Positions 1-11,634 of a stretch of DNA of 62,819 bases are shown here, piece after piece. The position numbers and the translations under genes are program-made. This DNA comes from Branchiostoma floridae (Eukaryota > Chordata > Leptocardii > Amphioxiformes > Branchiostomatidae), in the NCBI RefSeq assembly GCF_000003815.2, contig NC_049987.1, positions 7,194,099-7,256,917 on the forward strand, written 5' to 3'. Position 1 is the first letter of the stretch. Each line of letters starts with the position of its first letter. Under the pieces are notes generated by a model. It saw only the letters and a list, made by a program, of their open reading frames with translations. It had not been told where the DNA came from and ran no database searches.

Positions 1-65
1 TAACCGAGAAACCGTCTGTATATGCTTGCATTTATAACATTTGTGAAGAATGGTATAGGAAAATA

Positions 66-264
66 TTTGAAAATCTGTGACTGTGTGCGAAGTTTTTCAA
101 CTTTGGAGTGGGAGAAAAAAATCTGTCGATGTGTGCGACCGTTTCCAACGGTTGTGTGGGAGAGAAAAATCTGTCAATGTGTGCGACCTTTTTCAACTGT
201 TGTGTGAGAGAGAAAAATCTGTCTGTGTGTGAGACCTTTTTCAACCCTTCTGTGTGAGAGAAAA
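66..264. repeat. Minisatellite, about four 48-bp units
   Basis: Four units that each contain ATCTGT followed by TGTGTGYGA and TTTCAAC start near 73, 121, 169 and 218, giving a period of 48-49 bp. Units are imperfect. Short reading frames on both strands here are products of the repeat and are not genes. Confidence 0.85.
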
Positions 265-1472
265 TTCGTTCTATGTATACGTTTAATTTTGCAACACTTG
301 GCCCCCAATACAGGGGACTTGCAGAACGCCTCGCACCAGAGCCGTCAAGATGAGGAAGGGTTGATTGAAGTACCCTTTGTTTAGTTTAGTCGTTACCATA
401 GCTACAAGCTGTTCTAATCTAATACGTCAGAAAGAAACTTTGAAGACGTAGGCCTATTATGTGACTGACAACTTCTACGTATGTTATTATAGTACTTCGT
501 TACGGGGTAGAAATAGCACAACAGCCGGTGGAATTTCCTCGCACTGACCATATGGTGCGGCTGTATTTCAGGAAAAAATGATCATAATTGTCATAAGTAC
601 ATAAGACGCGTCGCGCTAGAAATAGATCTGCGGTCTACCATGCAGTGGGAGGAATGCGAGAAGCGGGATTATAAGATATGATAGACTTTGTCAGACAGAA
701 AGAGTTGCCCAAGTGGATCACGGAATAATGGATATGAATGTAAACGAAATGCCTTATTTAAGTCCACAATCATCGAAGGTTGAATGTACAATGCCGATTT
801 ATTTTGAGTAAAAAGAAAACACACATGAGCTGAAAACTGAGTTACTACATTGTATAATAGTATATTATAGTAGTTTATATTCACGTACGAGATTTTACGT
901 ACGTATTTACATACGTGATTTTCTGTAAAACTCTGAAGCAGATGACCTTTCCGTCCTAATTATCAGGGTGGTGTATTTGGTTATCTCAATGAAAGGTAAT
1001 CGCTTCGAGCTGGCGAAATGTACAGCTTATCTTTGCTCCACTCTACACGCCACGCGGAAATAGGCGGCTGTAGCGGTAACTTGTGTTATACATTTGTACC
1101 ATAACACTCATGACATATCCGTGTAAGCCCCGCCCACATACGTCATACTGTCATTTTCGCTTCCAGGTCGTGATAATGACTGTTTAGACAATAACTTCCC
1201 AACGTCCTGTGCGACTGACCGAGTCATTTTGATCTGGGTGTGTCCCGAACAAACAGTTTAACTTATGATTCATGGACAACGGGTGCAATTTTCGTACAGA
1301 GTAGAACTAGAATCGAAACAACGTGCGACAAGATGAGAAACTGAGGCTTCCAGCGTAGGAGAAACTTTCTTGAAGCTACAAAGTTGGACGTTACGAACAA
1401 GTCGGAGCAGACAACTGGCTACTCTGTCGTGATATTTACCGGCAGAATACAAGTACGAACTTTGTTAACAAG
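265..1472. other. No gene seen
   Basis: No reading frame with splice context or a recognisable product was found. The segment lies directly upstream of the signal-peptide exon at 1473 and may hold its promoter, but no TATA box or other specific element was identified. Confidence 0.5.
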
Positions 1473-4400
1473 ATGTTGCTGGGGATAGCGATGATCCTCC
1501 CCGTGGTGTTACAGGTGTGCCGAGTTCAACAGGTGGTCGCAGGTAAGCCGTGCTCCGACTCTTGTGATCCTCTGTGTTGTGTTCGGTTATGCCAGAGTCA
1601 AGTTTCCAAACCGGAAGGAACGAAAAAAGTTTAAGTTAACTGCAGATCAAGAATTGTACGCAAATTATGCTCTTGACTGTTTTGTGTGTGTGTGTGTGTG
1701 TGTGTTTCGCTTTATTTTACATCATACTTTTCGTTCCGCAAACTGCCTGGCCCGGCACTGAATTGGACCCTGACATTTTTAGACTACACAGAAGTATACA
1801 TGGGGATGTCCATTTAGCACCTGAACACAGAATTTACCGTAGAAAATTTATTTGCATTTCTGGTATGCAAACACATTCTGTATTTCTTCTAGAGTTGGTC
1901 TGTGTGATAGCGAAATGGAGATTTTTATAGACAGAGCATATGGGTTCATATAATCGGGCAGCAACTGGGCAGCTTTGCTAAACATACAAAAACAACTGGA
2001 ATATGAAAAATGGAAATGGAACAAATGGAAACTGAATGACGAAATTTGGAACAAAAATGTATCATTGGATTCGGAAGCTACAAAAATGTTCTTGTGAACA
2101 TTCTTTTGCGTTTTCTGTGTTTCCTTGTATTTTGCATCAGACTTTCGTCCCACAAACTACCTGGCGGGGCACCGGTTATTAGGAAGATTCATGTGAAGCT
2201 CAAATTGGCCTGTAGGCCGCTTGCCAGTGGACTATGTCATTTGAAGACAACCACAAAGTAGATACAATGGGCATGTTCAACTGAACACGGTTTCAAAGAT
2301 TTCACAATATTTCACTGCATTTCTAGTACACAAACACGCGTTGTACCTCTTCTGGAATTGTTTATATTGGAGAATTTTTTAGACAGGTGGTGACCTCTGC
2401 TAAACATATGAATACTTATGAACGAGAGTTCAGGCAACTTGACAGCTCTGTTAAACAACTGTACAAAAAAAACTGTATACATCTCAACAATACAGATAAC
2501 GAAATTTGGAATGAAAATGTATCATTGGGTTCGGAAGCTACCTTGTCATAACTGGTGAGATCACAAGGTACTAGTACCTGGCGAACAGACAACAGTCGAT
2601 GTGTTCGTAGTTCTTGCAACAGGTTATAAATGGATTGATTTATGGATCCCGTAGGGCGATGGGCTTTAGGCAATAGAATACACAGAAAAGGTCAAACATT
2701 TATTGTAGGCAGCAAATACCCCCAAATTGATTCATGTAAGGTTACAATATGAAAGGTATAAATTTGTCTAACAACAAGTTTTGGGATATCGAAGTCGACG
2801 AAGGTATCACGGAGAATCTAAAATAAGGTCTAGGAAGTGAATAGCTTACAAGGCGAACCAAATGCCCATGCATTTCTTTGCAAACATATAACATAGTCCC
2901 ATTTGTCACAATTTAGGATGATCGGTCCGGTTTGGTAGTAGAATTCGCGGTTTTCAAATTCGCAACCTGATGGTTGGCTGGCACAAGCAACAGGCGTCAT
3001 GACACACAACAACATGATTAGCGTATATGGGTGTGGTGACTCACTTGCGCCCATCAGGACAGGGAACAGGAATACTAGTAGTTGCATCTTACATTTTTGC
3101 TGTTTCAATGTGCCATCTCCATAACCTCGAGCTCTGACGGAAAAGTTTTGCCGGATACTTGTATATCTGTGCCCATTATAAGTGGTATAGGTTGTACGTT
3201 TTCGTTTCCTTCTTCCGTTTGCTTGTTGTATGACGGAAGTGCTGTGGGTACATCTTAATGGGAAGGCTTGTGTGGCCTCGGGGTGTTGCCCCAAATGCCG
3301 CATGAGATGCCCTCTGCCTCTTTGAGGTTCAGGTTACCAGTGACATTTACCAATCTCTATGGGTGGGGGACATATTCATTCTTTAAAAAAGGCCAGAGAT
3401 AGTCAGATGTCAACAACATTGCCCCAAATGCCACACGAGATGCTCTCTGCCTCTTCGAGGTTCAGGTTACCAGTGACATTTATAAGGAAAGCACCAATCT
3501 CTATGGGTGGTGGACATTCTTGAAGAAAAAAAAACGTTAGGGATGGTGAGATGTCAACATCAGTAGACTGAGGTATTTTCTAATTACGAATGGAAGGTAA
3601 CCAATAGTGTAATCAACACTGATTGTATCACCCGGGAATCAAGATAAAGATTCAAACCCCATTATAGCATATCTTTATGTCAGGGTCAGGTTATGACGGC
3701 ATTTCCTCTATGAAATCTTAAGTATAATATTTGCCGTCTTCAAAGACATTACCCCTGATTGCGACAGACTTTAGCTAATATGTCACCAGGCTGATAGAGT
3801 CCCATAGAGGCTAAGAGGATGTTGTAGAAATGAAACATCCTTCATCAATATCGTAAGTTTCATTCACCTGGAAAACAGTTTGTTATAACGATCAAAGAGA
3901 TAGTTTTAAGACTACTAGTAATGTTCTATCTTTGATACACCTTTCTCCTCGGCGTCTGCCCACATGTTTGTTCGAATGTGAATCCCTTACAATGCAGAGG
4001 TGGGTAGGGTTAGTCGTGATGATGATTGTGATGGGATGATTTATGTTTCTATTATTACTGGACAGCTGTCTTGAAGTCAACCACCAAACAACCAATCATT
4101 TTCCCTGACAGTTGACAGGTATCTGTGCCATTGCACATGCAGAGCAAATAACCGTTTTCATAGGAGGAAAAATAACGTACTTTTCCAGGTTAATTACTGG
4201 GTGTGTCCGCTTCCTCACAAAGGGTCGTGTTAATCTGACAAGGACACTAGCCGGAGGGTCTACTTAGCTCGTGTTGTGGCATCTCATAACTATGGTTCTT
4301 TTGAACCGCAGTCTTTCTTTAAGCCTCGAGCTCTAGGCTACTAATATATCGCCAACACAACTTTACACCCTTCTGCTAAACTAGGTGAAGGAAACCCTTT

Positions 4401-7400
4401 ACGAGCAAAAACTAGGCTAGACGAACAAAGCAGGTGCATGTGACACGGTGGCGAAATTCTACGATAAGTAACCACACCCTGATATAACGCTGCTGCAATG
4501 TGCAACTCGGTATTAAATGCTATCTATCTTCGTTGTTGTACGTGATAACGATAAGCAGAAGCTGATAATGTCTGATTTGTTACGTTCTATATTTCGTCAA
4601 GTCATTCGCCTTATATTTGTGAGTGACGTACGCTTGGCTTGGCTGTGACGCCCCAGACGGGGTGTAAAGCAGTACGAACTGCCTACCGTAGCAGATCCTC
4701 CTTAATTCTATGGACTTAGAGAGAGCTGAAGGTTTCATTAAGAAATGATCATGGTCTGCTTGCAGACAAGGCAACACATTGTTCCACAGATACATACAAT
4801 AAGACCTGAAAACGATCAAGTCGGTTGGAAGTAGATCCGTAATGCTACTCCTAATTCTAGGATTGCGCGAGAAAACCGTGTCATTTTGCCCGGCGAAACG
4901 GAAGGAAACAGCAGCTGTTGTTTTAAAGTACATGTATGTGTTACTTAGTGTAACAACAAGTATGGGCTTTACTGAAGGAAGGACAATAAAAGACTCCAGA
5001 AAGTTGAGACAGTGAAAAAGCCTACAAAGTACAATACCTCATGTTATGATTAGGACGGTTAATATATGTGGCTGCAAGCTTTTGAGACCCATAATGGATA
5101 CATTTCTGAGCCGAAGAAAGACAACACAAACAAAAAGAAAGGGCTCCCGAAACGAATTTATCCTAATCAAGACGTTTAAGAAAATAAAGACGCTCAATTT
5201 GAATTTTTTGTCACGCAACAGAAAACTGTCCAGCCATTTCTATACGAGCAGGTGAAATTATTCGAAGGAAAACGCATGTGTAAGGGTTTGCATGTGTAGT
5301 ACGCGGTGTAAAGTTGATTATGGCCCCGACCACTCCCAACATTTCCCCAACCATGGCTGGAAGTCGGTCGGCAGCAAGGCTGCATGTAGTTGTTGGTTGT
5401 TGTCTCCATGTTCAAACAGATTGAAACATTCGGGAGTGTCTGTAATTGGCTGTGAAAAGGGCTGGGTGAAGGTTCTAAATGTGAGACAAGGGCTTAACAC
5501 GCCGGCCACCTCTATCTCAATTGTTAATACAAAGAGATCCCCTATACACCAATTTGAGCGAGGCGTATGTACCGAAGGGGTGTACCTTTACTTCAATCAT
5601 TGTAACGTCCCACTACAATGATTGTAACGTTACTCTGATGTTGTCCTAGGCGACCACAGCAGTTCCGCAGACTCAGCATGCCAGTGCCCCGAACACTCTA
5701 ACATGACCGCAGTACCGGGCTTGGTGAAACATCACAGAGCCAGAAGACTTCTACAAGTAGACTCCACCACAATGTTATCAGAAATAGCAGGAACCACCCA
5801 CCGCATGTCGACGCTTTTTGAAGAGGATACAACGGTTGGGATGTCGTCTGTCATGCCAAGTACGGAGCCGCTTCGGTCGACTTCGCAAACGGTACATCCG
5901 AGGTAGGTCTTTTGATAGAGTTCGGACAAGGTGAGAGCACGTTTGTCATATCTAACTGCACACTCATTTGATATACTTGAATGTGTACAACAGTTTTCAA
6001 TGTTTAATACATGTTTGTATTGTCGATAGCAAACACAGCAGGACGTAACTTTGCTATGTTTTTCTTTCGAAGGTGGTATTCAAGCACAACTCACTATGAA
6101 TTGAAATTAATTGCACTGCATCACGTCTTTCATGATAACTTCTCACCTCACCATTTTATTTAACTACTTGTAAAGAATATTCGCCAACAGCATTGCACAG
6201 TCAATGGCACCCTCCTCTACAACGTCAGGCATGGTTACGATCGAATTACTGCAGTGTTAATGGACAGTACGACACTACATATTGACGAAAAGCCAAGTTA
6301 ATTACAGAGTCACGACGTTGGACAACTACACTCAGCACACTCAACCGCCACACAAGTTCTGGTGTTTTCACTTCCGTCGATTTTACCACGACTTAACAAT
6401 AAAACACAAGAGCAACGACATGGAGACTAATGTGAGTGGCATCGGTGGCCTTGTGGTTAGAGTGTACGCAGGGTAGTGGTCATGGACTTGAATCTCTGAC
6501 AGGCTCCGGTGTTGTGCCCTTGGGAAAGGCACTTTACACGAATTTCCCCACTCGACTCAGGTGAAAATGAGTACCTAGCTTCGGTTAGGGACGTCTTCTC
6601 GAATAGGATGTAAATAGAGGTCCGGTATGTGAATAGAGACACACCTACAGCAACAACACCTACGACATGAACAACAACGGTGATGGCGACAACGACACTT
6701 GGCATTATGATGGACAGCCTTTATGAAACTCATTCTGATCAAATGATAACTTCCCAGGCGTCATCAACAAGTACAGACACCAACCGGGGAAAAGAAACCA
6801 CAGAATCTCAAACAGTCTCACATGGTAGAACTATACAGCCAACTACAGCCTTTACCACCACCCAAGCACCCGGAACAATATCGTGGACAGATGCCATAGC
6901 AGAGAGAACTACAAGCTTGTCACAACAAACATCGCATGCGACTTCCACACATCATACAATGGCAGCAGAGTCAACCATCACAAGGCTCACCACCCAACCC
7001 GATGAGCCAACATCAGAATCTCCACAAAATACTTCAGGATTTACTATTCCAGGCAACATTATTGATGTAACGACAGATAAACCGACATCAGAGCCACATA
7101 CAGCTCCAACAACTGCAACGTCAGCTGTAATCACTAATACAGACACATCCACAGCAATGTCCACCGCCATGCCTACGATCATCGTGGCAACCACTGAGGC
7201 ATCGCTAACAACAATACAAACCACAGATGCAGTTATAGATTCTACCACTAATCAAGTACCAAAGGCAACATCGGCAGAACCATCAACAGAGAGAACTACA
7301 GCAGAGGCAACTACCACAGTCATACCTTTCACTGAAGAATCGACAGAACCATCAACAACCATGTCAAAAACGTCAACACAGGAGACCTCGACACAACATA

Positions 7401-7830
7401 CAACAACAGCAGAGATAACTACCGTAGCCATGCCTTCCACTGAAGAACCGACAGAAGCATCAACAACCATGTCAACACAGGAGACTTCGACCCAACATGC
7501 AACAACAGCAGAGCCGACTACCACAAGGCTCAGCACCCAACCCGATGAGACAACAGAACTTCCACACATGACCGAAGGATCTACTGTTCAAGACCATACT
7601 ACTGTTGTGACTCAAGACAAACCAACATCACAATCACAGACTACCCCAATAATTGCAACGTCACCTAAAACTAAACAGATTACATCCACTGCACTTACAA
7701 GCACAGAGACATCAACAGTGATGTCCACAGTCATACCTAACACTGTCATGCCTACCACAGTCATGCCTTCCACTGAGGCATCGACAGAAATATCAACAGA
7801 GGGAACTACAGCCATGCCAAAAATGACAAC
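1473..7830 (+). CDS. Mucin-like Thr/Ser-rich secreted or membrane protein (partial)
   Basis: Three exons with matching phases are proposed: 1473-1542 (ends phase 1 at gtaagc), 5650-5902 (acceptor tcctag, ends phase 2 at gtaggt) and 6718 to the gap at 7831. The first exon encodes a 23-residue signal-peptide-like start, MLLGIAMILPVVLQV then CRVQQVVA. The second holds a CQC motif and then Ser/Thr-rich sequence. The third is almost entirely Thr, Ser, Pro, Glu and Ala, as in heavily O-glycosylated mucin stalks. The motif MPSTE occurs in exon 2 and again in exon 3, which supports joining them. Exon 3 contains an internal duplication: TRLTTQPDE with DKPTSEP near 6975-7100 is echoed by TRLSTQPDE with DKPTSQS near 7525-7630. 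The acceptor at 6718 is weak in pyrimidines and was chosen for phase. The 3' end is lost in the gap, so secreted and membrane forms cannot be told apart. The family is not recognised beyond mucin-like. Confidence 0.55.
1715..2545. repeat. Diverged tandem duplication, two units of about 410-460 bp
   Basis: Unit 1 (about 1715-2085) and unit 2 (about 2126-2545) share the same order of segments. These are CGTYCCRCAAACT, then a hydrophobic T-rich stretch with GCATTTCT, then AACACA, and finally TGTATCATTGGRTTCGGAAG near 2058 and 2520. The duplication lies in intron 1 of the mucin-like gene. No coding function is seen. Confidence 0.6.
2830..3086 (-). CDS. Small reading frame with signal-peptide-like start (doubtful)
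   Basis: An 85-codon frame on the minus strand starts with MQLLVFLFPVLMGAS, which resembles a signal peptide, and contains six cysteines. AAGTGAGT, a good splice donor, follows MGA, so this may instead be a signal-peptide exon ending in phase 1. An acceptor-like TTGTGCCAG lies downstream. The frame is intronic to the mucin-like gene and on the opposite strand. No family is recognised. It could be a short secreted peptide gene or a chance frame. Confidence 0.2.
3286..3560. repeat. Tandem duplication, 133-bp unit, two copies
   Basis: Copies begin at 3286 and 3419 with TTGCCCCAAATGCC, followed by GAGGTTCAGGTTACCAGTGA and CCAATCTCTATGGGTGG. The second copy carries a small insertion. No coding role is seen. 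Confidence 0.75.
3561..5649. other. Intron sequence, nothing recognised
   Basis: This is the remainder of intron 1 of the mucin-like gene. I see no exon with splice context, no RNA gene and no clear repeat, apart from a short doublet containing ATTGTAACGT near 5595-5630. Confidence 0.4.
6437..6600 (+). mobile_element. tRNA-derived SINE
   Basis: A polymerase III A-box-like TGGTTAGAGTG lies at 6454-6464 and a B-box-like GACTTGAATCTCT at 6485-6497. They are followed by a conserved tail with CCCTTGGGAAAGGCAC and ATGAGTACCTAGCTTCGG. The same tail recurs near 27910, and its reverse complement near 56190, showing that this is a dispersed family. It lies in intron 2 of the mucin-like gene. Confidence 0.75.
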
Positions 7831-7930
7831 NNNNNNNNNNNNNNNNNNNNNNNNNNNNNNNNNNNNNNNNNNNNNNNNNNNNNNNNNNNNNNNNNNNNNN
7901 NNNNNNNNNNNNNNNNNNNNNNNNNNNNNN
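7831..7930. other. Assembly gap (100 N)
   Basis: A run of exactly 100 N, so its true size is unknown. It falls inside the repetitive mucin-like exon, where assembly would be expected to fail. The reading frame after the gap cannot be trusted. Confidence 0.95.
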
Positions 7931-9392
7931 GACGTCGTTAAAAAAATCCATGCTTCTGGCAATGGCTGACATCGTTGTTAGAACTTATGTCGTTGAAGGA
8001 ACGACCACCGCCGTTGCTTGCTCCCACAAACATGATACAGGCAGTACATTTTCTTGAAACTGTAACGCTACCAAGCACGAGCCACGGGTAAATTACTAGT
8101 ACTACAAGTTCAACCAGTCCACTAATAAAATGCCCTGCTAAAAATAGATTAGATTATCAAGTACCATTCTGATTCAGATTTCATTGTACCTCCCATCACA
8201 ATGTCTTTATGCATTTGAATATGCTATGGTGCATTGACGCATATAATTGGATGACAAGCGTGTCACACTATATGCTTACTTTTATAATTGTCGATCCCCG
8301 AAGGCAAAAAAATCGTCCTTTTGACCCAGTATGGGTGATCCATATGGGTCCCTCGGGATTGATAATTGGTATTGTCTAACAGTTAATCAGTTAAAAATAG
8401 CACCATTTGAAATTAAGACAAAAGAGACAAAAGTAGTGACAAAACATAGCGAAGCCACATGTCTGTCTGCTTGAAAAGTAACTAATGCCAAATCTCAGGA
8501 TCAATGATAAACTTGTAAGTTACCATGATTCGCAAAGTATTCAGTGGTTTGTGGTTCTAACTAGTAAACTTCATGTATTGCAGTAGCCACTTCACCACAC
8601 ACTTGGAACCAGCATTTTCATGACTGGACAGTTTATGACAGGGTTTTTAAAGCATATATTGTTTCATACACAATACATGTACCAGGAAGCTTTCATTGCC
8701 ATGGGGTAATGTAAACGTATCTTGAGACCATAGCATTTAGATACTAACATTTTGCTGCTATCATGTCAAGTAGAAAGAATACGCAAGCCCATTGCTATTG
8801 CTCTACAGTGTTTTAATATAAATTCTTTGTGCTTGTTTACAGGACAGAAAGGCTACATATTTTCTTGCTATTTCATAATATGTCTCTATCTAAGTCACTC
8901 AAGTGTGTTCACAATGTATGGTTTCAGAAGATTTTACATTCACATACATAGATTGAAGAAGAGACAGCATAGGCACAGATAGAATTTGACTCTTTGAGCA
9001 CCAACACAGATCAGACAATCTTATGAAATATGTACAGTATAGCAGAGTGTATGTTCTGGCATAACATTCATGCAAAAATAGATTGCTTCTGAGGAATGTA
9101 GAGAAGTAATTTTCCTGCAAAATATGTACTAGTATATCGTTTGTGTAAAAATCCTCAAAGGTTTCAAATTTTTGGTATTTCCTTTCCACATGTTGACAAA
9201 ATTTCCAGTCTTGTTCCCATCATATCATATGTACCTGTTTGTACCTTTTGACTTGTGAACAATCGTGATTTCATTCCAGATTTGTGGGACATTATACTGC
9301 ATTACAAGAAGGAGGTTTTTTTTTTACACAAATGTTGTATTGTTTTGGCATGTTTGTGTCTTTGGTCCATGTTTATTGGCACGTCTGGTGGA
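7931..9392. other. No gene seen
   Basis: Non-coding sequence after the mucin gap. Nothing with splice context was found, and any remaining exons of the mucin-like gene are not recognisable here. The segment ends at the stop codon of the importin alpha fragment. Confidence 0.4.
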
Positions 9393-9916
9393 TCAGAAGG
9401 AAAAGCCTCCCTGTGGCACCTCTGCAGCTGACTGGGTGAAGTTGTAGCCTTCTGCGGTGCTCTCAGGGGCCAAGTTCTCAACTTCATCTCCCTGGAAATA
9501 AAAACAACATTTACATTGTTGACTGCTAGCATTTTAGTGCTACGCAAGCTTTATGGATATCGTTAAATAGGGAGTGAGGAAGTTTACGTTGTAAGCTGCA
9601 GTTTAATCCTTTGTCAAAAAAAGTTTGTCAGGAAAGATACAGATTCTACTGTTATGTAATTCGTTAGGGCTGGCAGGTCTAGTGGTTAAAATTCTAGGTA
9701 TGGTATGAAAAACTTGAAAAAAGAAGAAGAAAATGAACAGAAGAAGAAAGCTTTTCCCACCTCTCCTGAGAAGTATTTCTCGATGAGCTGTAAGGCGCTC
9801 TGGTAGACACTCTCGTTCTCGTGGTTCTGTAGGGTCTCAATCTTCTCGATGCCGCCAAACTCCTCTATCCAGACACAGATCTGCTCCACATGCTGCTGGC
9901 CGAGCTTCTCAGCAGC
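9393..9916 (-). CDS. Importin subunit alpha, last two exons only
   Basis: Importin alpha carries classical-NLS cargo into the nucleus together with importin beta. Two minus-strand exons are visible: 9761-9916 (acceptor GTCCAG, donor GTGGGA) and 9393-9491 (acceptor ATTTCCAG, stop TGA at 9393-9395), both in phase 0. The first encodes [16 protein letters not shown] and then [19 protein letters not shown] and LIEKYFSGE. This is the last Armadillo repeat and matches KPNA-type importins closely (remembered vertebrate pattern GGLDKIEALQNHEN). The second gives the acidic C-terminal tail [19 protein letters not shown] ending QGGFSF, the region that in known family members binds the export factor CAS. 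No upstream Armadillo exons are seen at higher coordinates in this window. The fragment is therefore either a truncated copy or separated from its 5' part by an insertion or misassembly. Identity as importin alpha is very likely; the subtype appears closest to the KPNA2 clade. Confidence 0.88.
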
Positions 9917-9944
9917 CTGGACACAAACAACACTGGTTAAACAA

Positions 9945-9992
9945 CCTGCTGCACAAGCTACTGGCCAAGCCTCTCAGTAGCCTGGACACAAA
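9945..9992 (-). pseudogene. Degenerate duplicate of an importin alpha intron/exon junction
   Basis: The plus-strand sequence CTGCTGCACAAGCTACTGG then CCAAGCCTCTCAGTAGCC then TGGACACAAACA copies 9887-9928 with several substitutions. That source segment is the start of the penultimate importin alpha exon with its splice acceptor and adjoining intron. The copy lies about 50 bp upstream of the original and does not extend into a usable exon. Confidence 0.65.
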
Positions 9993-10122
9993 CATTTAAC
10001 TTGTTAGTTCAGTAGTGAGACCAGGGCTCTAGCCAGCGTCCGTTTTTCTGTCAATTGACGGAAATTTGCTGCGTCTGACGGAAAAAATTTAAAACTAATC
10101 CGTCAACCTTGGTGGAAGCTCA

Positions 10123-10153
10123 AGGGGGGATTTGCATATATCCCATGATGCAC
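10123..10153 (+). repeat. Left arm of 31-bp inverted repeat bounding the Myb/HIRAN gene pair
   Basis: The arm runs AGGGGGGATTTGCATATATC then CCATGATGCAC. Its reverse complement occurs at 22475-22505 with one mismatch. It holds the octamer-like core TTTGCAT and a CCCATGATGCA core that resembles vertebrate ZNF143/SBS sites. No matching direct target-site duplication is evident in the flanks (left flank ends AAGCTCA, right flank begins GACGTCA). It could be a transposon terminus or a promoter element shared by the two genes. Confidence 0.8.
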
Positions 10154-10599
10154 TTTACTTTCGATCGCGTTCGATTTTCCGCGCGAACGCCGGCAAACCC
10201 GGAACTGCAAAGCCCAAGATGTAGGGCATGGGCATCTTCAAGATGTTGGCCATGTTGGACAGCAGCCAAGAGAATTAGGTGGGTAATTTTCGTCATTTTT
10301 TAGAGTTCGGGAATTGTAGTTTTCCATGAAAAGTGTTGATGTGTGTGATACCCGAGGAACATGTTTAATTTTGAGGTAAATGCCGATAGACTTCTCATGC
10401 GTAAATCCCGTTGTCGCATGTTGGAGATTTGCATATAGTGCTATCAAATCTTCCGCATTGGTTAATCAAATAGTGGTGCTTTTTAAAAAAAAGTGTAGTT
10501 TACGTATGGTAGATTGATTGTGTGTCTAAAAAAACGAAAAGCACCAAAAAGCACTCATAGGAAGATCACGAAAACAGCCGCGCAGGATCGCATGGTTGG

Positions 10600-10807
10600 T
10601 CGTGTTTACATACGCCTGACAGTCGCGCGGAGGCCCTTTAAACTCATTAACATATGCAAATAAGCCGGTAAAGAAAAGATGGCGGACACGTAAACAAACA
10701 CGAACGCGCCGTAGTTTTACCTTCCTAAAGCAATTTAGAAAGTTTGGAAAGATTGTTACAGTATGGGGACTTAGCAGACATTCAGGGAAAACCTATTCAA
10801 ACGGAAA
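10600..10807 (+). promoter_or_regulatory. Putative promoter region of the Myb/SANT gene
   Basis: An octamer ATGCAAAT lies at 10644-10651 and AAGATGGCGG, a YY1/TISU-type element, near 10677. Both lie upstream of a candidate first exon (ATG 10808, donor GTGAGT at 10848). The ATG within AAGATGGCGG opens only four codons before TAA, so it is more likely a binding site than a start. No TATA box is seen. This is inference from motifs. Confidence 0.35.
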
Positions 10808-10897
10808 ATGTTGTTGGTTGGACTGGAAACTCGCTTAAAATGCGGAGGTGAGTGGGTATCGTATATGTCGCAAAGGCGGAAGTTACCAAGATGGATT

Positions 10898-11013
10898 NNN
10901 NNNNNNNNNNNNNNNNNNNNNNNNNNNNNNNNNNNNNNNNNNNNNNNNNNNNNNNNNNNNNNNNNNNNNNNNNNNNNNNNNNNNNNNNNNNNNNNNNNNN
11001 NNNNNNNNNNNNN
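10898..11013. other. Assembly gap (116 N)
   Basis: The run is 116 N, unlike the other five gaps which are 100, so this one may have an estimated size. It lies in the proposed first intron of the Myb/SANT gene. Confidence 0.95.
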
Positions 11014-11634
11014 TGTGGGCTTAATATTCGCTAAACAGACGGTCGCTCGGGATCACATAGCCGTAGAACTTGTTTACCTATCTTGTCATTATTGACTGGT
11101 TAGGCTTGCTTGTGAGTTATACGAAGGAGTCTGATCTACATTTTCACCTTCACTGTCATATACGTACTGTCGTTGATATTTGGACCAATAAATCTTGTCA
11201 AAAAGTAGTTGTAGTCTTTCAGTTTCATAATTTGAGAGTCTGTCAGAATTTGTAAGTTATCAAGTGGTGCAGTGGTGTGTAAGATTTGTAATTTATGGAT
11301 TATTGTTGATTCCCCAGGTTAGCAGTGATGTTTATGAATATCATAGTTTATTTTCGAGAGTTTTTAATCCTTGCCAATGAAACAGAAAAAAATTGCATAC
11401 CAGACCAGTTTATATCTTATGGGACATCCATAGATAGAAAATTATCCTAAATTGTAATGTTAAAGGTACATTTTGCTTTAATTTTGGTTCTTTATTGACA
11501 TGTTCAATAACTGTGTCTCATTCTCCCAAAGTGAGCAAAGTGTCATCAATAACTTCATTGAAATACCTCAAGGAAATATATTCTATAAAAGGGTAAAAAT
11601 CATCTTAGACTGTCCAATATTGTTTCCCTCAGTC

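Noticed and set aside
6952-7962. Val/Ser-rich minus-strand frames opposite the mucin-like exon
   Set aside because: They are the complement of Thr/Ser codon repeats and lack any start or splice context.
7931-7969. C-terminus of the mucin-like protein after the gap
   Set aside because: The gap has arbitrary length, so the frame and even exon identity beyond it are unknown.
9668-9706. A tRNA gene or SINE (A-box-like CTAGTGGTTAAAATTC)
   Set aside because: No B-box or cloverleaf follows within the required distance; at most a remnant.
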